A program made the translations under genes and the position numbers. This document shows positions 1-8,186 of a stretch of 64,000 nt of DNA, in pieces; position 1 is the stretch's first letter, and each line of letters opens with the position of its first letter. The notes beneath the pieces are model-generated. The model searched no databases. It was not told the origin of the DNA and worked only from the letters and a program-made list of their open reading frames with translations. This DNA is from Mariniflexile litorale (GTDB lineage Bacteria; Bacteroidota; Bacteroidia; Flavobacteriales; Flavobacteriaceae): positions 2,466,001 through 2,530,000 of the forward strand of contig NZ_CP155618.1 in NCBI RefSeq assembly GCF_031128465.2, in the 5' to 3' direction.

Positions 1-68
1 TACAGACAAGTCGCGTTTATATTAAAATAAAAGTTCGTTTCTTATAACACGGCCCTTTGCTTAATAAA

Positions 69-590
69 TTACATTCTTTCCGCATAAACAATGTAATAGC
101 GTAGCGTAAACCAGCGTAATATGGGCCTTATTCCAATTTTTTTAGTTGGGTTTGTCCATTTTTGACGGTCTATAATTTTCCAACCTGCTTTTTCTAATAA
201 CCAATCAAATTGCCAATCTTCAAATTCGTGATAGTGTCTATCAAACATGTCGGTTTTACTTCTATATGCAGAAGAAAACCATAATCTTAAAGGAATGCTC
301 GCGACTAATTTATCGCTTTTTATAGCCTGAAGCACTGTAAAAGGTGATAATAAATGTTCGAAAATTTCAAATGCCGTAACGACTGTAGCGTCTGAGTTTA
401 TAATAGTTGAAGTATCAAAATCTAGGTCTTCACCTGTTGTGTTTTGGACGTCATAACCATGTTTTATCATGATTTCTGAAAATGGATTTACTACGCCCAA
501 ATCTAACACAGCTTCAGTTTTGGCAACGTGCTTTTCTAAAAATTGAATGGTATGTTTAAAGCGTTTATTTGGAAAAGTTTTTTCGTACAT
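69..590 (-). CDS. Class I SAM-dependent methyltransferase-like protein
   Basis: The 173-aa protein resembles short class I (type 11) methyltransferases. A degenerate SAM loop lies around D30-L31-G32 (AVLDLGVVNPFS), where the usual GxG is lost, and an AFEIFEHLLSP segment at about 73-83 matches the acidic/EH motif that follows the cofactor site. The C-terminus ends in an aromatic stretch (RWFTLRYYIVYAERM). It lies 21 bp downstream of the ketoacyl synthase III gene on the same strand and is probably co-transcribed with it. The substrate is unknown. The altered glycine motif leaves open a weakened or lost SAM-binding role. The first 68 bases of the window hold nothing recognisable. Confidence 0.7.
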   Translation of the reverse strand: MYEKTFPNKRFKHTIQFLEKHVAKTEAVLDLGVVNPFSEIMIKHGYDVQNTTGEDLDFDTSTIINSDATVVTAFEIFEHLLSPFTVLQAIKSDKLVASIPLRLWFSSAYRSKTDMFDRHYHEFEDWQFDWLLEKAGWKIIDRQKWTNPTKKIGIRPILRWFTLRYYIVYAERM

Positions 591-611
591 GATTTTTTTG
601 CAACAGGTTTG

Positions 612-1670
612 TTAATATTTATAAACAAATGTATTAATGTGCATGCCTGCACCAACACTAGCAAATATAACAATATCGCCTTTTGTTAGGCTATGGTTTT
701 CCAATTTGTTGTTTTTAACCAAATCGAAAAGAGTAGGTACGGTTGCAACAGAACTGTTGCCTAGTTTTTGAATACTCATGGGCATAATGCCTTCAGGAAT
801 TTCGGTTTTGTAAAGTCGGTATAAACGTTTTAAAATGGCTTCATCCATTTTTTCGTTTGCTTGATGCAAAAATATTTTTTTCACATCTTTAATGTCCACA
901 CCGCTATTATCAATACATGTTTTCATGGCTTGTGGTACGTGAACAAGAGCAAACTCGTAAATTTTACGACCTTCCATTTTTATATAACGAGTGTCTTTAC
1001 ATAGTTCTTGATTGTTGGAATTTCCAAAGTGCAAATAATACGCTTCATCATAAGTGTGGCTGGCGGTTTCATGAGCTAGAATGCCACCTGCTTCTTCAGT
1101 GGCTTCTATAACAGTTGCACCAGCACCATCAGAAAAAATCATGGCATCTCTATCATATTTATCTACAACTCTAGATAGTGTTTCAGTGCCTATAACTAAA
1201 CAGCGTTTGGCCATTCCTGCTTTTATAAATGCTTTTGCTTGTATAACACCTTCAATCCAACCCGGGCATCCAAACAGGATGTCGTAGGCAATACATTTAG
1301 GGTTTTTAATACGTAAACTATGTTTTATTCTAGTCGCTAATGAAGGAAGCATATCACTTTGAATCGCGTTATGTTTAACATCTCCGAAATTATGTGCTAC
1401 GATGATGTAATCAATCGTTTCGCGATCTATTTTAGCATCTAATATGGCTTTTTCTGCGGCGAAAAAACCTAAGTCAGACGAATTTAAATGAGGTTCTGCA
1501 TAACGTCTTTCTGCGATGCCGGTAATAGCTTGAAATTTTTCAATAATAACATCATTAGGATAATTAATTATTGAACCATCGTTGTTTAGAAATGTATGCT
1601 CAAGGAAAGCGTTGTTTTTTTCGATAGTATCTGGAATATAGCTACCAGTACCGGTAATTTTAATGTTCAT
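612..1670 (-). CDS. 3-oxoacyl-ACP synthase III family protein (FabH-like)
   Basis: The 352-aa protein has the thiolase-fold Cys-His-Asn triad of KAS III enzymes: C135 in ILFGCPGWIEG, H269 in LHQANEKM and N305 in KLGNSSVAT. These enzymes condense an acyl-CoA with malonyl-ACP or a related acyl donor in the cytosol. The divergent sequence around the catalytic Cys, and the absence of other fab genes nearby, suggest an accessory paralogue rather than the housekeeping FabH. The downstream methyltransferase may act with it on a lipid-like product, but that is inference from position. There is a 103-bp gap to gcvP upstream. No clear -7 box was found. Confidence 0.85.
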   Translation of the reverse strand: MNIKITGTGSYIPDTIEKNNAFLEHTFLNNDGSIINYPNDVIIEKFQAITGIAERRYAEPHLNSSDLGFFAAEKAILDAKIDRETIDYIIVAHNFGDVKHNAIQSDMLPSLATRIKHSLRIKNPKCIAYDILFGCPGWIEGVIQAKAFIKAGMAKRCLVIGTETLSRVVDKYDRDAMIFSDGAGATVIEATEEAGGILAHETASHTYDEAYYLHFGNSNNQELCKDTRYIKMEGRKIYEFALVHVPQAMKTCIDNSGVDIKDVKKIFLHQANEKMDEAILKRLYRLYKTEIPEGIMPMSIQKLGNSSVATVPTLFDLVKNNKLENHSLTKGDIVIFASVGAGMHINTFVYKY

Positions 1671-1773
1671 AAAAAGAAAAATTTGCCTTTTTTAGTTTAC
1701 TCATACAAGGTACAAGGTTTTAATAAAAGACAAATTCTTTTTTTGATTATTTTACGATGTTCAACGGGTAGTT

Positions 1774-4623
1774 TTATGCTTCTGCATAAGCTTCAATAGG
1801 AGCACAAGAACAAATTAAGTTGCGGTCTCCGTAAGCATCATCAACACGTCTCACACTTGGCCAGAATTTGTTATCTCTAACATAGTCTAACGGAAAGGCA
1901 GCATCCTCACGAGAGTATGGAAAATACCATTCGTTAGCAGTTACCATTTCTAAAGTATGTGGTGCATTTTTTAAAACATTATTCTCATCGTCTTTAGATA
2001 CTTGGTCAATTTCTTTTTTAATAGAAATCATGGCGTCACAAAAACGATCAATTTCAGCTTTACTTTCACTTTCAGTAGGTTCGATCATTAAAGTACCAGC
2101 AACAGGAAAAGATACCGTTGGTGCATGAAAACCGTAATCTATTAAACGTTTTGCAATATCAGTTACTTCAATGCCATTTGCTTTAAATGGTCGGCAGTCT
2201 ATAATCATTTCATGTGCAGCACGTCCGCGTTCACCAGAATATAAAGTATTAAAACTTCCTTGCAAACGTTGTTTTATGTAATTGGCATTTAAAATAGCTA
2301 TTTTGGTAGATTCAGTCAAACCTTCGGCACCAAGCATTTTTATATATCCATAAGAAATTAAGCAAGCCAATGCAGAACCATAAGGAGCTGCAGAAATGGC
2401 TGTTATGGCTTTTTCTCCTCCCACTTTTTTAACTGGGTTTCCAGGTAAAAAAGGTACGAGTTGTTTAGCAACACAAATAGGTCCTACGCCTGGGCCACCA
2501 CCACCATGAGGAATGGCAAAGGTTTTATGTAAATTTAAGTGGCACACATCAGCACCAATATTTCCAGGATTTGTTAATCCTACTTGGGCATTCATGTTGG
2601 CACCATCCATATATACTTGCCCACCATTATCGTGGATAATTTTGGTGATTTCTTTAATCGCCGATTCATATACGCCATGTGTGGAAGGGTAGGTCACCAT
2701 CAAGCACGATAAATTGTCTTTATGTAAAATGGCTTTTTCACGTAAATCTTCCACATCAATATTCCCTTCAGCAGTCGATTTAGTTACAATCACTTTCATG
2801 CCCGCCATAACTGCAGTGGCAGGATTGGTACCGTGTGCTGATGATGGGATTAAACAAATGTTTCTATGATTTTGGTTAAGAGATTCATGGTAGGCTTTTA
2901 TAACCATCAAACCAGCATATTCACCTTGTGCACCAGAATTTGGTTGTAAAGAAGTTGCTGCAAACCCCGTAATTTCGGTTAATTGATCTTCCAATTCTTT
3001 TAAAACAGTTAAGTAGCCTAGAGCTTGTTTTTTAGGAACAAATGGATGAATATTAGCCCATTTAAAAATACTTAATGGCAACATTTCAGATGCAGCATTA
3101 AGCTTCATAGTACAAGACCCTAACGAAATCATGGAGTGATTTAAAGCTAAATCTTTACGTTCTAATAATTTTATGTAACGCATCAATTCGGTTTCCGAAT
3201 GGTATTTGTTAAATACATCAAGTGTTAAAAACTCGGAGGTTCTTTTTAATGTTTCTGAAATATTATTTCCTTCAGAAACTGTAGAAATAGCAATGGTTTC
3301 TTTTTCAGCAGCTTCAGCAAAAATCGAAATTAAATAATTGAGATCTCTAACCGAAGTCGTTTCATTTATAGAAATGGTAACCGTTTCTTTATTAGGGTAG
3401 TATAAATTGACTTTCTTTTCTTTTGCTAACTTTTTTATTTTTTTAGAATCGGTTTTTATTTGAAGTGTATCAAAAAACACATTGTTTACTTGATTGTATC
3501 CTAATGTTTTTAAAGCTTCAGCAAGTGCTGAGGTTGTATTGTGTACTTTATTAGCTATAAACTTTAAACCTTTTGGACCATGAAATACAGCATACATACT
3601 TGCCATGACTGCTAATAAAACTTGAGCCGTACAGATGTTTGATGTTGCTTTATCGCGTTTAATATGCTGTTCACGTGTTTGTAAAGCCATACGTAAAGCA
3701 CGGTTGCCATTGGTGTCTTTTGTCACGCCGATAATACGCCCTGGAATATCTCGTTTATAGGTTTCTCTTGTAGCAAAATAAGCTGCATGTGGCCCACCGT
3801 ATCCCATAGGGATTCCAAAACGTTGGGTAGTCCCTACTACCACATCAGCACCAAACTGACCAGGAGCTTCCAGTTTTACCAAACTTAAAATATCAGCAGC
3901 TACGGCTACTTTTATTTGTGCCTCATTCGCTTTACTAATAAACGTTTTAATATCTGTTACTTGACCATCTTTTCCTGGATATTGTAAGATAGCTCCAAAA
4001 AAATCAGAAGAGAAATTAAAAGTTTCTTCATTTCCTACAACTAACTCAATATCTATTGGAGTCGATCTGGTTTGGAGCAACGATAATGTTTGAGGCAGTA
4101 TATTTTCAGAAACAAAAAACTTATTAATATTCTGTTTTTTTTGTTCACGTGTTCTTACTGAAAACAGTAAACTCATAGCTTCGGCTGCAGCGGTGCTTTC
4201 ATCAAGAAGTGATGCATTTGCGATTTCCATACCCGTTAAATCCATCACCATGGTTTGGTAATTTAAAAGCGCTTCCAAACGGCCTTGAGAAATTTCTGCT
4301 TGATAAGGTGTGTAAGCCGTATACCAACCTGGGTTTTCAAGGATATTTCGTTGAATAACAGCAGGCAAAATATTGGGGTGGTAACCTAAACCAATATAGG
4401 TTTTGTAAGCTTTGTTTAATTTAGATAATTCATGAATATGAAGTAAATATTCATATTCAGTCATAGGTTCATCTAAATTTAAGCCATTTTTTAAACGTAT
4501 ATCATCTGGAATTGTTTCATAAATTAACTGGTCCAAAGATTCTACACCAATAGTTTTTAACATGAGTTTTTGGTCGTCTTCTCTAGGTCCAATATGACGC
4601 AAAGCAAAAGCGTTTGTATTCAT
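1774..4623 (-). CDS. gcvP: Glycine dehydrogenase (decarboxylating), P-protein of the glycine cleavage system
   Basis: The P-protein decarboxylates glycine on PLP and transfers the aminomethyl group to the lipoyl H-protein. The single-chain form of about 950 aa is present. The N-terminal half starts ALRHIGPRE, and the C-terminal half carries the PLP lysine K700 in NLHKTFAIPHGGGGPG. I start it at 4623 (MNTNAFALRHIGPRE), giving 949 aa. The longer frame to 4662 adds 13 residues unlike the family and would begin upstream of the likely transcription start. A TAnnTTTG box lies at 4650-4657. gcvT and gcvH are not in the window. lipB, at 53 kb, makes the lipoyl group that this system needs. Confidence 0.96.
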   Translation of the reverse strand: MNTNAFALRHIGPREDDQKLMLKTIGVESLDQLIYETIPDDIRLKNGLNLDEPMTEYEYLLHIHELSKLNKAYKTYIGLGYHPNILPAVIQRNILENPGWYTAYTPYQAEISQGRLEALLNYQTMVMDLTGMEIANASLLDESTAAAEAMSLLFSVRTREQKKQNINKFFVSENILPQTLSLLQTRSTPIDIELVVGNEETFNFSSDFFGAILQYPGKDGQVTDIKTFISKANEAQIKVAVAADILSLVKLEAPGQFGADVVVGTTQRFGIPMGYGGPHAAYFATRETYKRDIPGRIIGVTKDTNGNRALRMALQTREQHIKRDKATSNICTAQVLLAVMASMYAVFHGPKGLKFIANKVHNTTSALAEALKTLGYNQVNNVFFDTLQIKTDSKKIKKLAKEKKVNLYYPNKETVTISINETTSVRDLNYLISIFAEAAEKETIAISTVSEGNNISETLKRTSEFLTLDVFNKYHSETELMRYIKLLERKDLALNHSMISLGSCTMKLNAASEMLPLSIFKWANIHPFVPKKQALGYLTVLKELEDQLTEITGFAATSLQPNSGAQGEYAGLMVIKAYHESLNQNHRNICLIPSSAHGTNPATAVMAGMKVIVTKSTAEGNIDVEDLREKAILHKDNLSCLMVTYPSTHGVYESAIKEITKIIHDNGGQVYMDGANMNAQVGLTNPGNIGADVCHLNLHKTFAIPHGGGGPGVGPICVAKQLVPFLPGNPVKKVGGEKAITAISAAPYGSALACLISYGYIKMLGAEGLTESTKIAILNANYIKQRLQGSFNTLYSGERGRAAHEMIIDCRPFKANGIEVTDIAKRLIDYGFHAPTVSFPVAGTLMIEPTESESKAEIDRFCDAMISIKKEIDQVSKDDENNVLKNAPHTLEMVTANEWYFPYSREDAAFPLDYVRDNKFWPSVRRVDDAYGDRNLICSCAPIEAYAEA

Positions 4624-4649
4624 TAAATAAGGATTGTTTATATAATTCG

Positions 4650-4657
4650 CAAAAATA
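4650..4657 (-). promoter_or_regulatory. Putative -7 promoter box of gcvP
   Basis: On the minus strand this reads TATTTTTG, an exact match to the Bacteroidota -7 consensus TAnnTTTG, 26 bp before the chosen gcvP ATG. No clear -33 TTG is seen. It supports the shorter gcvP start. Confidence 0.5.
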
Positions 4658-4743
4658 AACAATACAAGGCATGTTTCTTTGCATAATATGGAAAGTTTTT
4701 AACCATTTGGAAACGTTATTAACACTGTACGATAGGTATTGTT

Positions 4744-4751
4744 TATTTTTG
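4744..4751 (+). promoter_or_regulatory. Putative -7 promoter box of the UbiA-like gene
   Basis: TATTTTTG matches TAnnTTTG and ends only 4 bp before the ATG at 4756. If used, the transcript would be leaderless or nearly so. It is divergent from the gcvP promoter. Confidence 0.4.
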
Positions 4752-4755
4752 TAAT

Positions 4756-5589
4756 ATGCATTGGCTTAAACAACTTTTAAATTTTTATATAAACAGTAGT
4801 ATTCATGTAGCCTTATCGGTGTTTTCATTAACTTGGATTTCACTTTTAGAATACGGTATTCTGTTTGATAAATCTCTGTTACTTTTTGTGTTTTTTGCTT
4901 CAATTTCAGGTTATAATTTTGTAAAGTATTTTGGTTTAGCAAAATTTCACCACCGAAACTTAGCAAATTGGCTAAAAACGATTCAGGTATTTTCGTTTAT
5001 GTGTTTCTTTTTTATGTGCTACTATCTGTTTCAATTGCATATAAATACACTGTTTTTTATTGGAGGATTGGGGTTGGTGACTTTCTTTTACGCCATTCCA
5101 TTTTTGCCTAAACATTTGTATTTAGATAGTAAACATAATTTAAGAAGTATTGGAGGTTTAAAAGTATACCTTATAGCATTAGTTTGGGCAGGTGTTACAG
5201 TGCTTCTTCCAGTAATAAATAATGAATTTCCTGTAAATATGGATGTTGTAATAGCAATAATTCAGCGATTTATTTTTATAATAGCTTTAATGTTGCCATT
5301 TGAAATTAGAGATTTAATATATGATAGTTTGAAATTGGCCACGATACCACAGAAAATAGGAATGAAGCAAACAAAAAGAATGGGAGTGGTCCTGTTGCTT
5401 TTGTTTTTCTTTTTAGAGTTTTTTAAAAAAGAAGTTACTCTCAGAAATATTTTTGTAGCTATACTAATAGCTTTAGTAACAAGTCTGTTTGTAATATATG
5501 CTGATAAAGAACAAAGTAAATATTATAGTTCGTTTTGGGTAGAAGGGATACCTGTTTTGTGGCTGATAGTGTTGCTAATGTTTAGTTAA
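4756..5589 (+). CDS. Integral membrane protein, UbiA prenyltransferase-like
   Basis: The 277-aa protein has about eight hydrophobic segments. A loop around 185-205 (PFEIRDLIYDSLKLATIPQ) resembles the second aspartate-rich motif of UbiA-superfamily prenyltransferases (D-x3-D followed by T and G). The first motif, expected near SGYNFVKYF, is degenerate, so catalytic function is uncertain. UbiA enzymes attach polyprenyl chains to aromatic acceptors in the membrane. It stands alone on the plus strand between gcvP and the sigma/anti-sigma pair, converging on the latter with an 8-bp 3' overlap. Confidence 0.6.
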   Translation: MHWLKQLLNFYINSSIHVALSVFSLTWISLLEYGILFDKSLLLFVFFASISGYNFVKYFGLAKFHHRNLANWLKTIQVFSFMCFFFMCYYLFQLHINTLFFIGGLGLVTFFYAIPFLPKHLYLDSKHNLRSIGGLKVYLIALVWAGVTVLLPVINNEFPVNMDVVIAIIQRFIFIIALMLPFEIRDLIYDSLKLATIPQKIGMKQTKRMGVVLLLLFFFLEFFKKEVTLRNIFVAILIALVTSLFVIYADKEQSKYYSSFWVEGIPVLWLIVLLMFS

Positions 5590-5848
5590 TGGAAGTCTCT
5601 TTAATAGCTTTATCTAATTCTGTTTTCATCTTCTCTTTGCATTTCTTATCTAAGCATTTAATGTTCGATTTCTTAACGATTTTTGTAAGTTTTGAATTGT
5701 TATGAGAGTACTTTCTACAAGCCCTACAATAAATTAAATGAATATTTAATTTAATTTTTTCACATAATGAGGCGTTTTTATATTGTGATTTATCACAAAC
5801 GTGGCTAGCATCATTACACTTAAGCATAAGTTTAATTTTAGAACTCAT
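5582..5848 (-). CDS. Small zinc-binding anti-sigma factor-like protein (ZAS type)
   Basis: The 88-aa Cys-rich basic protein starts 2 bp after the stop of the ECF sigma gene. It carries the H-x3-C-x2-C signature of zinc-associated anti-sigma domains at H37/C41/C44 (HLIYCRACRKY), with further Cys and His at C11, H16, C18 and C29. No transmembrane segment is present, so it would be a soluble, possibly redox-responsive regulator. The start at 5848 is preferred because it follows the sigma stop directly; an in-frame start at 5875 would overlap the sigma gene. Function is inferred from the motif and gene order. Confidence 0.65.
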   Translation of the reverse strand: MSSKIKLMLKCNDASHVCDKSQYKNASLCEKIKLNIHLIYCRACRKYSHNNSKLTKIVKKSNIKCLDKKCKEKMKTELDKAIKETSIN

Positions 5849-5850
5849 AA

Positions 5851-6405
5851 TTAAAACCAATTTTCTTTTAAGCAATCTGCCATGGCGGTACGTGCTCTAT
5901 GAATAATTACCCAAAGGTTAGACGCTGTAATATTTAGTTCATTACAAATTACTTCGGTTTCGTAGCCTTCTATTGTTTTCATTCTAAAAACTTGGGCTTG
6001 TTTTTGAGGTAATTTGCTTAAACAGTTAAAGATTGCGTTACCAAGTTCACTGTTTTGCATGGTGTCTTCAGCAGTTTTGTCAAAAGGGTCTGCAACACGT
6101 TCTTCTAACCAATCACCTTCAGTCTCACTATCGTCGTTATATGTGATTCGAACTTCTGCTTTTCCTTTATTTGAATTTATTTTTCGGTAGTGATCAATAA
6201 CTTTTCTCTTTAAAATTGAAATCAACCAAGTACGTTCGCTGGCTTCACCTTTAAAGTTTTTCATTGATTTTAGGGCAGCCAAAAAAGTATCTTGTACCAA
6301 GTCTTGCGCAATTTCTCTATCACTTACACGCGAAATGGTGTAGTTGTATAGGTAATCGGAATATAAATCGATCCACTTATTTGGATTAATTTGATGGTTA
6401 GACAT
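5851..6405 (-). CDS. ECF-type RNA polymerase sigma factor
   Basis: The 184-aa protein has sigma region 2 at about 25-80 (DLVQDTFLAALKS, TWLISILKRKVIDHYRK) and a region 4 helix-turn-helix at about 128-178 (LPQKQAQVFRMKTIEGYETE, NLWVIIHRARTAM). It recruits core RNA polymerase to a restricted set of promoters. The small ZAS-like protein immediately downstream is its likely inhibitor. The spacer between the two regions is longer than usual and acidic. A TATTTTTG box lies at 6426-6433. Confidence 0.92.
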   Translation of the reverse strand: MSNHQINPNKWIDLYSDYLYNYTISRVSDREIAQDLVQDTFLAALKSMKNFKGEASERTWLISILKRKVIDHYRKINSNKGKAEVRITYNDDSETEGDWLEERVADPFDKTAEDTMQNSELGNAIFNCLSKLPQKQAQVFRMKTIEGYETEVICNELNITASNLWVIIHRARTAMADCLKENWF

Positions 6406-6425
6406 TGTGCGTTTTTTTTCAATTT

Positions 6426-6433
6426 CAAAAATA
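6426..6433 (-). promoter_or_regulatory. Putative -7 promoter box of the ECF sigma gene
   Basis: On the minus strand this reads TATTTTTG, 20 bp before the ATG. It is an exact TAnnTTTG match. No clear TTG is seen at the -33 spacing. Confidence 0.45.
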
Positions 6434-6503
6434 GAATAAAAAAACCGAAAAAAATGTTTTTTATAGATTGACCTTAAATTTGAAACGAATGTTATATCTT
6501 ATT

Positions 6504-7196
6504 TTATTGAATTTTTCCTTTTTCTACCGCCACAGAAGAACCATTAACAAAACAAGTTGAAATATATTTTAGTTTTTTAAAAGGTTTAGGCAATAGATTT
6601 AGTAACTCTTTATCATAATAAGAGTTTTCTAAATTGTAAAGCCGCCATGGTTTATGTTGTATTTTATATTGCAATGTTTTGTTGTCTTTATTATTTATAA
6701 ACGCAATATATCTGGCGACTACAAAATGTTCCAATGTGTTACTTGTTAATTCATGAGTGGTTACACTCCCTTTTGCTTTTGTTTTATATGTTTTGTAATT
6801 GTATTCTAAAGCAATTTTTTTGTTTTTTAGATACTTGTTGTAAGTTATGTTTTTAAAATGATAGGGTTCATTATAGAATATGTTTGCTACCCAAGTAATT
6901 AATGGCTTTGGAGCAAATTCTTTTATAAATACAACGCCTTTTGAATTGTCGATTTTAGATTTTACATAAAACCTGAAGTTTATTTGCCCAAAGTTTTGAT
7001 GCATAAGTACGTTAAAACCAAAAAAACGAACCTTTGTAAACCTGAAAGCAACCATGCTTAGCAACGTTTTACCATTATATAAGTCTAATTGGGTGTCCTT
7101 TGGTAAATAGGGTTTAAGAATGGCTTCATCTATTTCAAAAGTTGTCATGATTAAATCTTCCCAATGACCTTTCATAAATATATTAGTTGATTTCAT
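6504..7196 (-). CDS. DUF2071 (YqjF-like) family protein
   Basis: The 230-aa protein matches the DUF2071/YqjF pattern. It has an N-terminal HWEDLIMTTFEID, then LKPYLPKDTQLDLYNGKTLLSMVAFRF, a central NFGQINFRFYVK strand and a C-terminal domain. This family is widespread, and its members are thought to be soluble beta-barrel ligand binders with no settled function. It overlaps the upstream membrane-protein gene by 14 bp, so the two are translationally linked, and it is the third gene of the operon headed by the GbsR-type regulator. Confidence 0.8.
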   Translation of the reverse strand: MKSTNIFMKGHWEDLIMTTFEIDEAILKPYLPKDTQLDLYNGKTLLSMVAFRFTKVRFFGFNVLMHQNFGQINFRFYVKSKIDNSKGVVFIKEFAPKPLITWVANIFYNEPYHFKNITYNKYLKNKKIALEYNYKTYKTKAKGSVTTHELTSNTLEHFVVARYIAFINNKDNKTLQYKIQHKPWRLYNLENSYYDKELLNLLPKPFKKLKYISTCFVNGSSVAVEKGKIQ

Positions 7197-7536
7197 CTTG
7201 GCTATTTTTATATAGTAAATAAGTTATATTCAAATGAAGTAAGGCTAATAGTATGGATGTGATAATTACGAAAATAAATAAAGTGTCATTAAAGTATAAA
7301 TCATCATTATAAGATAACATTGTAAGAATAAGAATGGATGATGTTATTATACTGTAGACGATTAATTGTGTTTTACCACTTTTATTTAGCATGTTGAATT
7401 TGCCTATTACAACAACACACATGATTAATTGTATAATTCCTAAAATAATTAAAAACAGCAATCCGAAATATGGTATGATAAAAAGGACCGCATTTATTAT
7501 TAAAAGCCATTTGTTTGTAAGGTATAGATGTTTCAT
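7183..7536 (-). CDS. Small integral membrane protein of unknown function
   Basis: The 117-aa, very hydrophobic protein has four predicted membrane segments (about 11-30, 33-50, 58-76 and 86-110). It is not assigned to a family. It sits 52 bp downstream of the GbsR/MarR-type gene and overlaps the DUF2071 gene by 14 bp, so it is probably co-transcribed with both. An imperfect copy of the GbsR operator half-site precedes it at 7553-7574. Confidence 0.65.
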   Translation of the reverse strand: MKHLYLTNKWLLIINAVLFIIPYFGLLFLIILGIIQLIMCVVVIGKFNMLNKSGKTQLIVYSIITSSILILTMLSYNDDLYFNDTLFIFVIITSILLALLHLNITYLLYKNSQDEIN

Positions 7537-7552
7537 GTTTTGTTATTTTTGT

Positions 7553-7574
7553 AGTTTCAGAAAATATTGAAAGT
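7553..7574. promoter_or_regulatory. Imperfect inverted repeat, possible second GbsR-type site
   Basis: AGTTTCA and TGAAAGT arms are separated by 8 bp, with one mismatch. The right arm with its flank (TATTGAAAGT, 7565-7574) is identical to 10 bp of the perfect palindrome at 8116-8141. It lies between the regulator and the membrane-protein gene. Confidence 0.3.
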
Positions 7575-7588
7575 ATAATTTAAATTTT

Positions 7589-8092
7589 TTAACTGAATAA
7601 TTTCAATAATGATTTTGTAATCCAGTTCTGTTCTTGGGTTACGAGTTTGCTAATTATAGCATCAGCATTTTCAGTTAAATCATGCAATGCTTTGGTTTGT
7701 TTAATCAATTCTTTAGTTTTTTCCGTTCCGTCATCTTCTATAGATGAAACATCTTTTAATACTTTAATAACAGGTTTAATTTCTCTTCGGCTGCGTTCTT
7801 TCGCAACAATTCTCGCTAATTCTTGTACATCTTTTTCGGTGTAAAAATATTCCTTACGTTCACCAGGTATGAGATCTTTGGTTACGATTCCCCAATCTAT
7901 TAACTGACGTAAATTCATACTAGTATTTCCCCGTGAAATTTGAAGCTCTTCCATAATTTCTTCCATTGATAATGGTTTGATGGAAATAAAAAGTAATGCT
8001 TGAATTTGAGCCATGGCTTTATTAATGCCCCAAAGAGTACCTAAACTTCCCCAAGTACTTATAAATTTTATTTTTGCTTCTTCATAATTCAT
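7589..8092 (-). CDS. GbsR/MarR family winged-helix transcriptional regulator
   Basis: This protein has a MarR-like winged helix: KAMAQIQALLFISIKPLSME, then a recognition region ISRGNTSMNLRQLIDWGIV and a wing GERKEYFYT. This matches the GbsR group, which control osmoprotectant or efflux genes in other bacteria. The start at 8092 (MNYEEAK, 167 aa) is preferred over 8107, because a TATATTTG box ends 4 bp upstream of it. A perfect 26-bp palindrome covers the -33 region, so autoregulation is likely. It heads an operon with a small membrane protein and a DUF2071 protein. Confidence 0.88.
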   Translation of the reverse strand: MNYEEAKIKFISTWGSLGTLWGINKAMAQIQALLFISIKPLSMEEIMEELQISRGNTSMNLRQLIDWGIVTKDLIPGERKEYFYTEKDVQELARIVAKERSRREIKPVIKVLKDVSSIEDDGTEKTKELIKQTKALHDLTENADAIISKLVTQEQNWITKSLLKLFS

Positions 8093-8096
8093 AGTA

Positions 8097-8104
8097 CAAA
8101 TATA
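8097..8104 (-). promoter_or_regulatory. -7 promoter box of the GbsR-type operon
   Basis: On the minus strand this reads TATATTTG, an exact TAnnTTTG match ending 4 bp before the ATG, implying a very short or absent leader. The operator palindrome at 8116-8141 occupies the -33 zone. Confidence 0.55.
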
Positions 8105-8115
8105 CACTAATTTTT

Positions 8116-8141
8116 AAACTTTCAATAATTATTGAAAGTTT
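8116..8141. promoter_or_regulatory. Perfect 26-bp palindrome, likely GbsR operator
   Basis: The sequence AAACTTTCAATAA followed by its exact reverse complement forms a spacer-free palindrome. It lies 11 bp upstream of the -7 box of the regulator gene, so a bound dimer would block RNA polymerase. Its half-site recurs at 7565-7574. Confidence 0.6.
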
Positions 8142-8147
8142 GTTTTT

Positions 8148-8185
8148 AATTTAAAGGCTGAATTTTATAATTCAGCCTTTAAATT
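8148..8185 (-). terminator. Hairpin after the M3 peptidase gene
   Basis: A perfect 17-bp stem (AATTTAAAGGCTGAATT and its complement) with a 4-nt loop begins 1 bp past the peptidase stop codon. The minus-strand U-tract is weak. It still probably ends the peptidase transcript before the divergent regulator region. Confidence 0.6.
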
Positions 8186-8186
8186 T

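Noticed and set aside
4624..4662. Longer start of gcvP at 4662
   Set aside because: The added 13 residues are unlike the family, and the likely promoter box at 4650-4657 lies within them.
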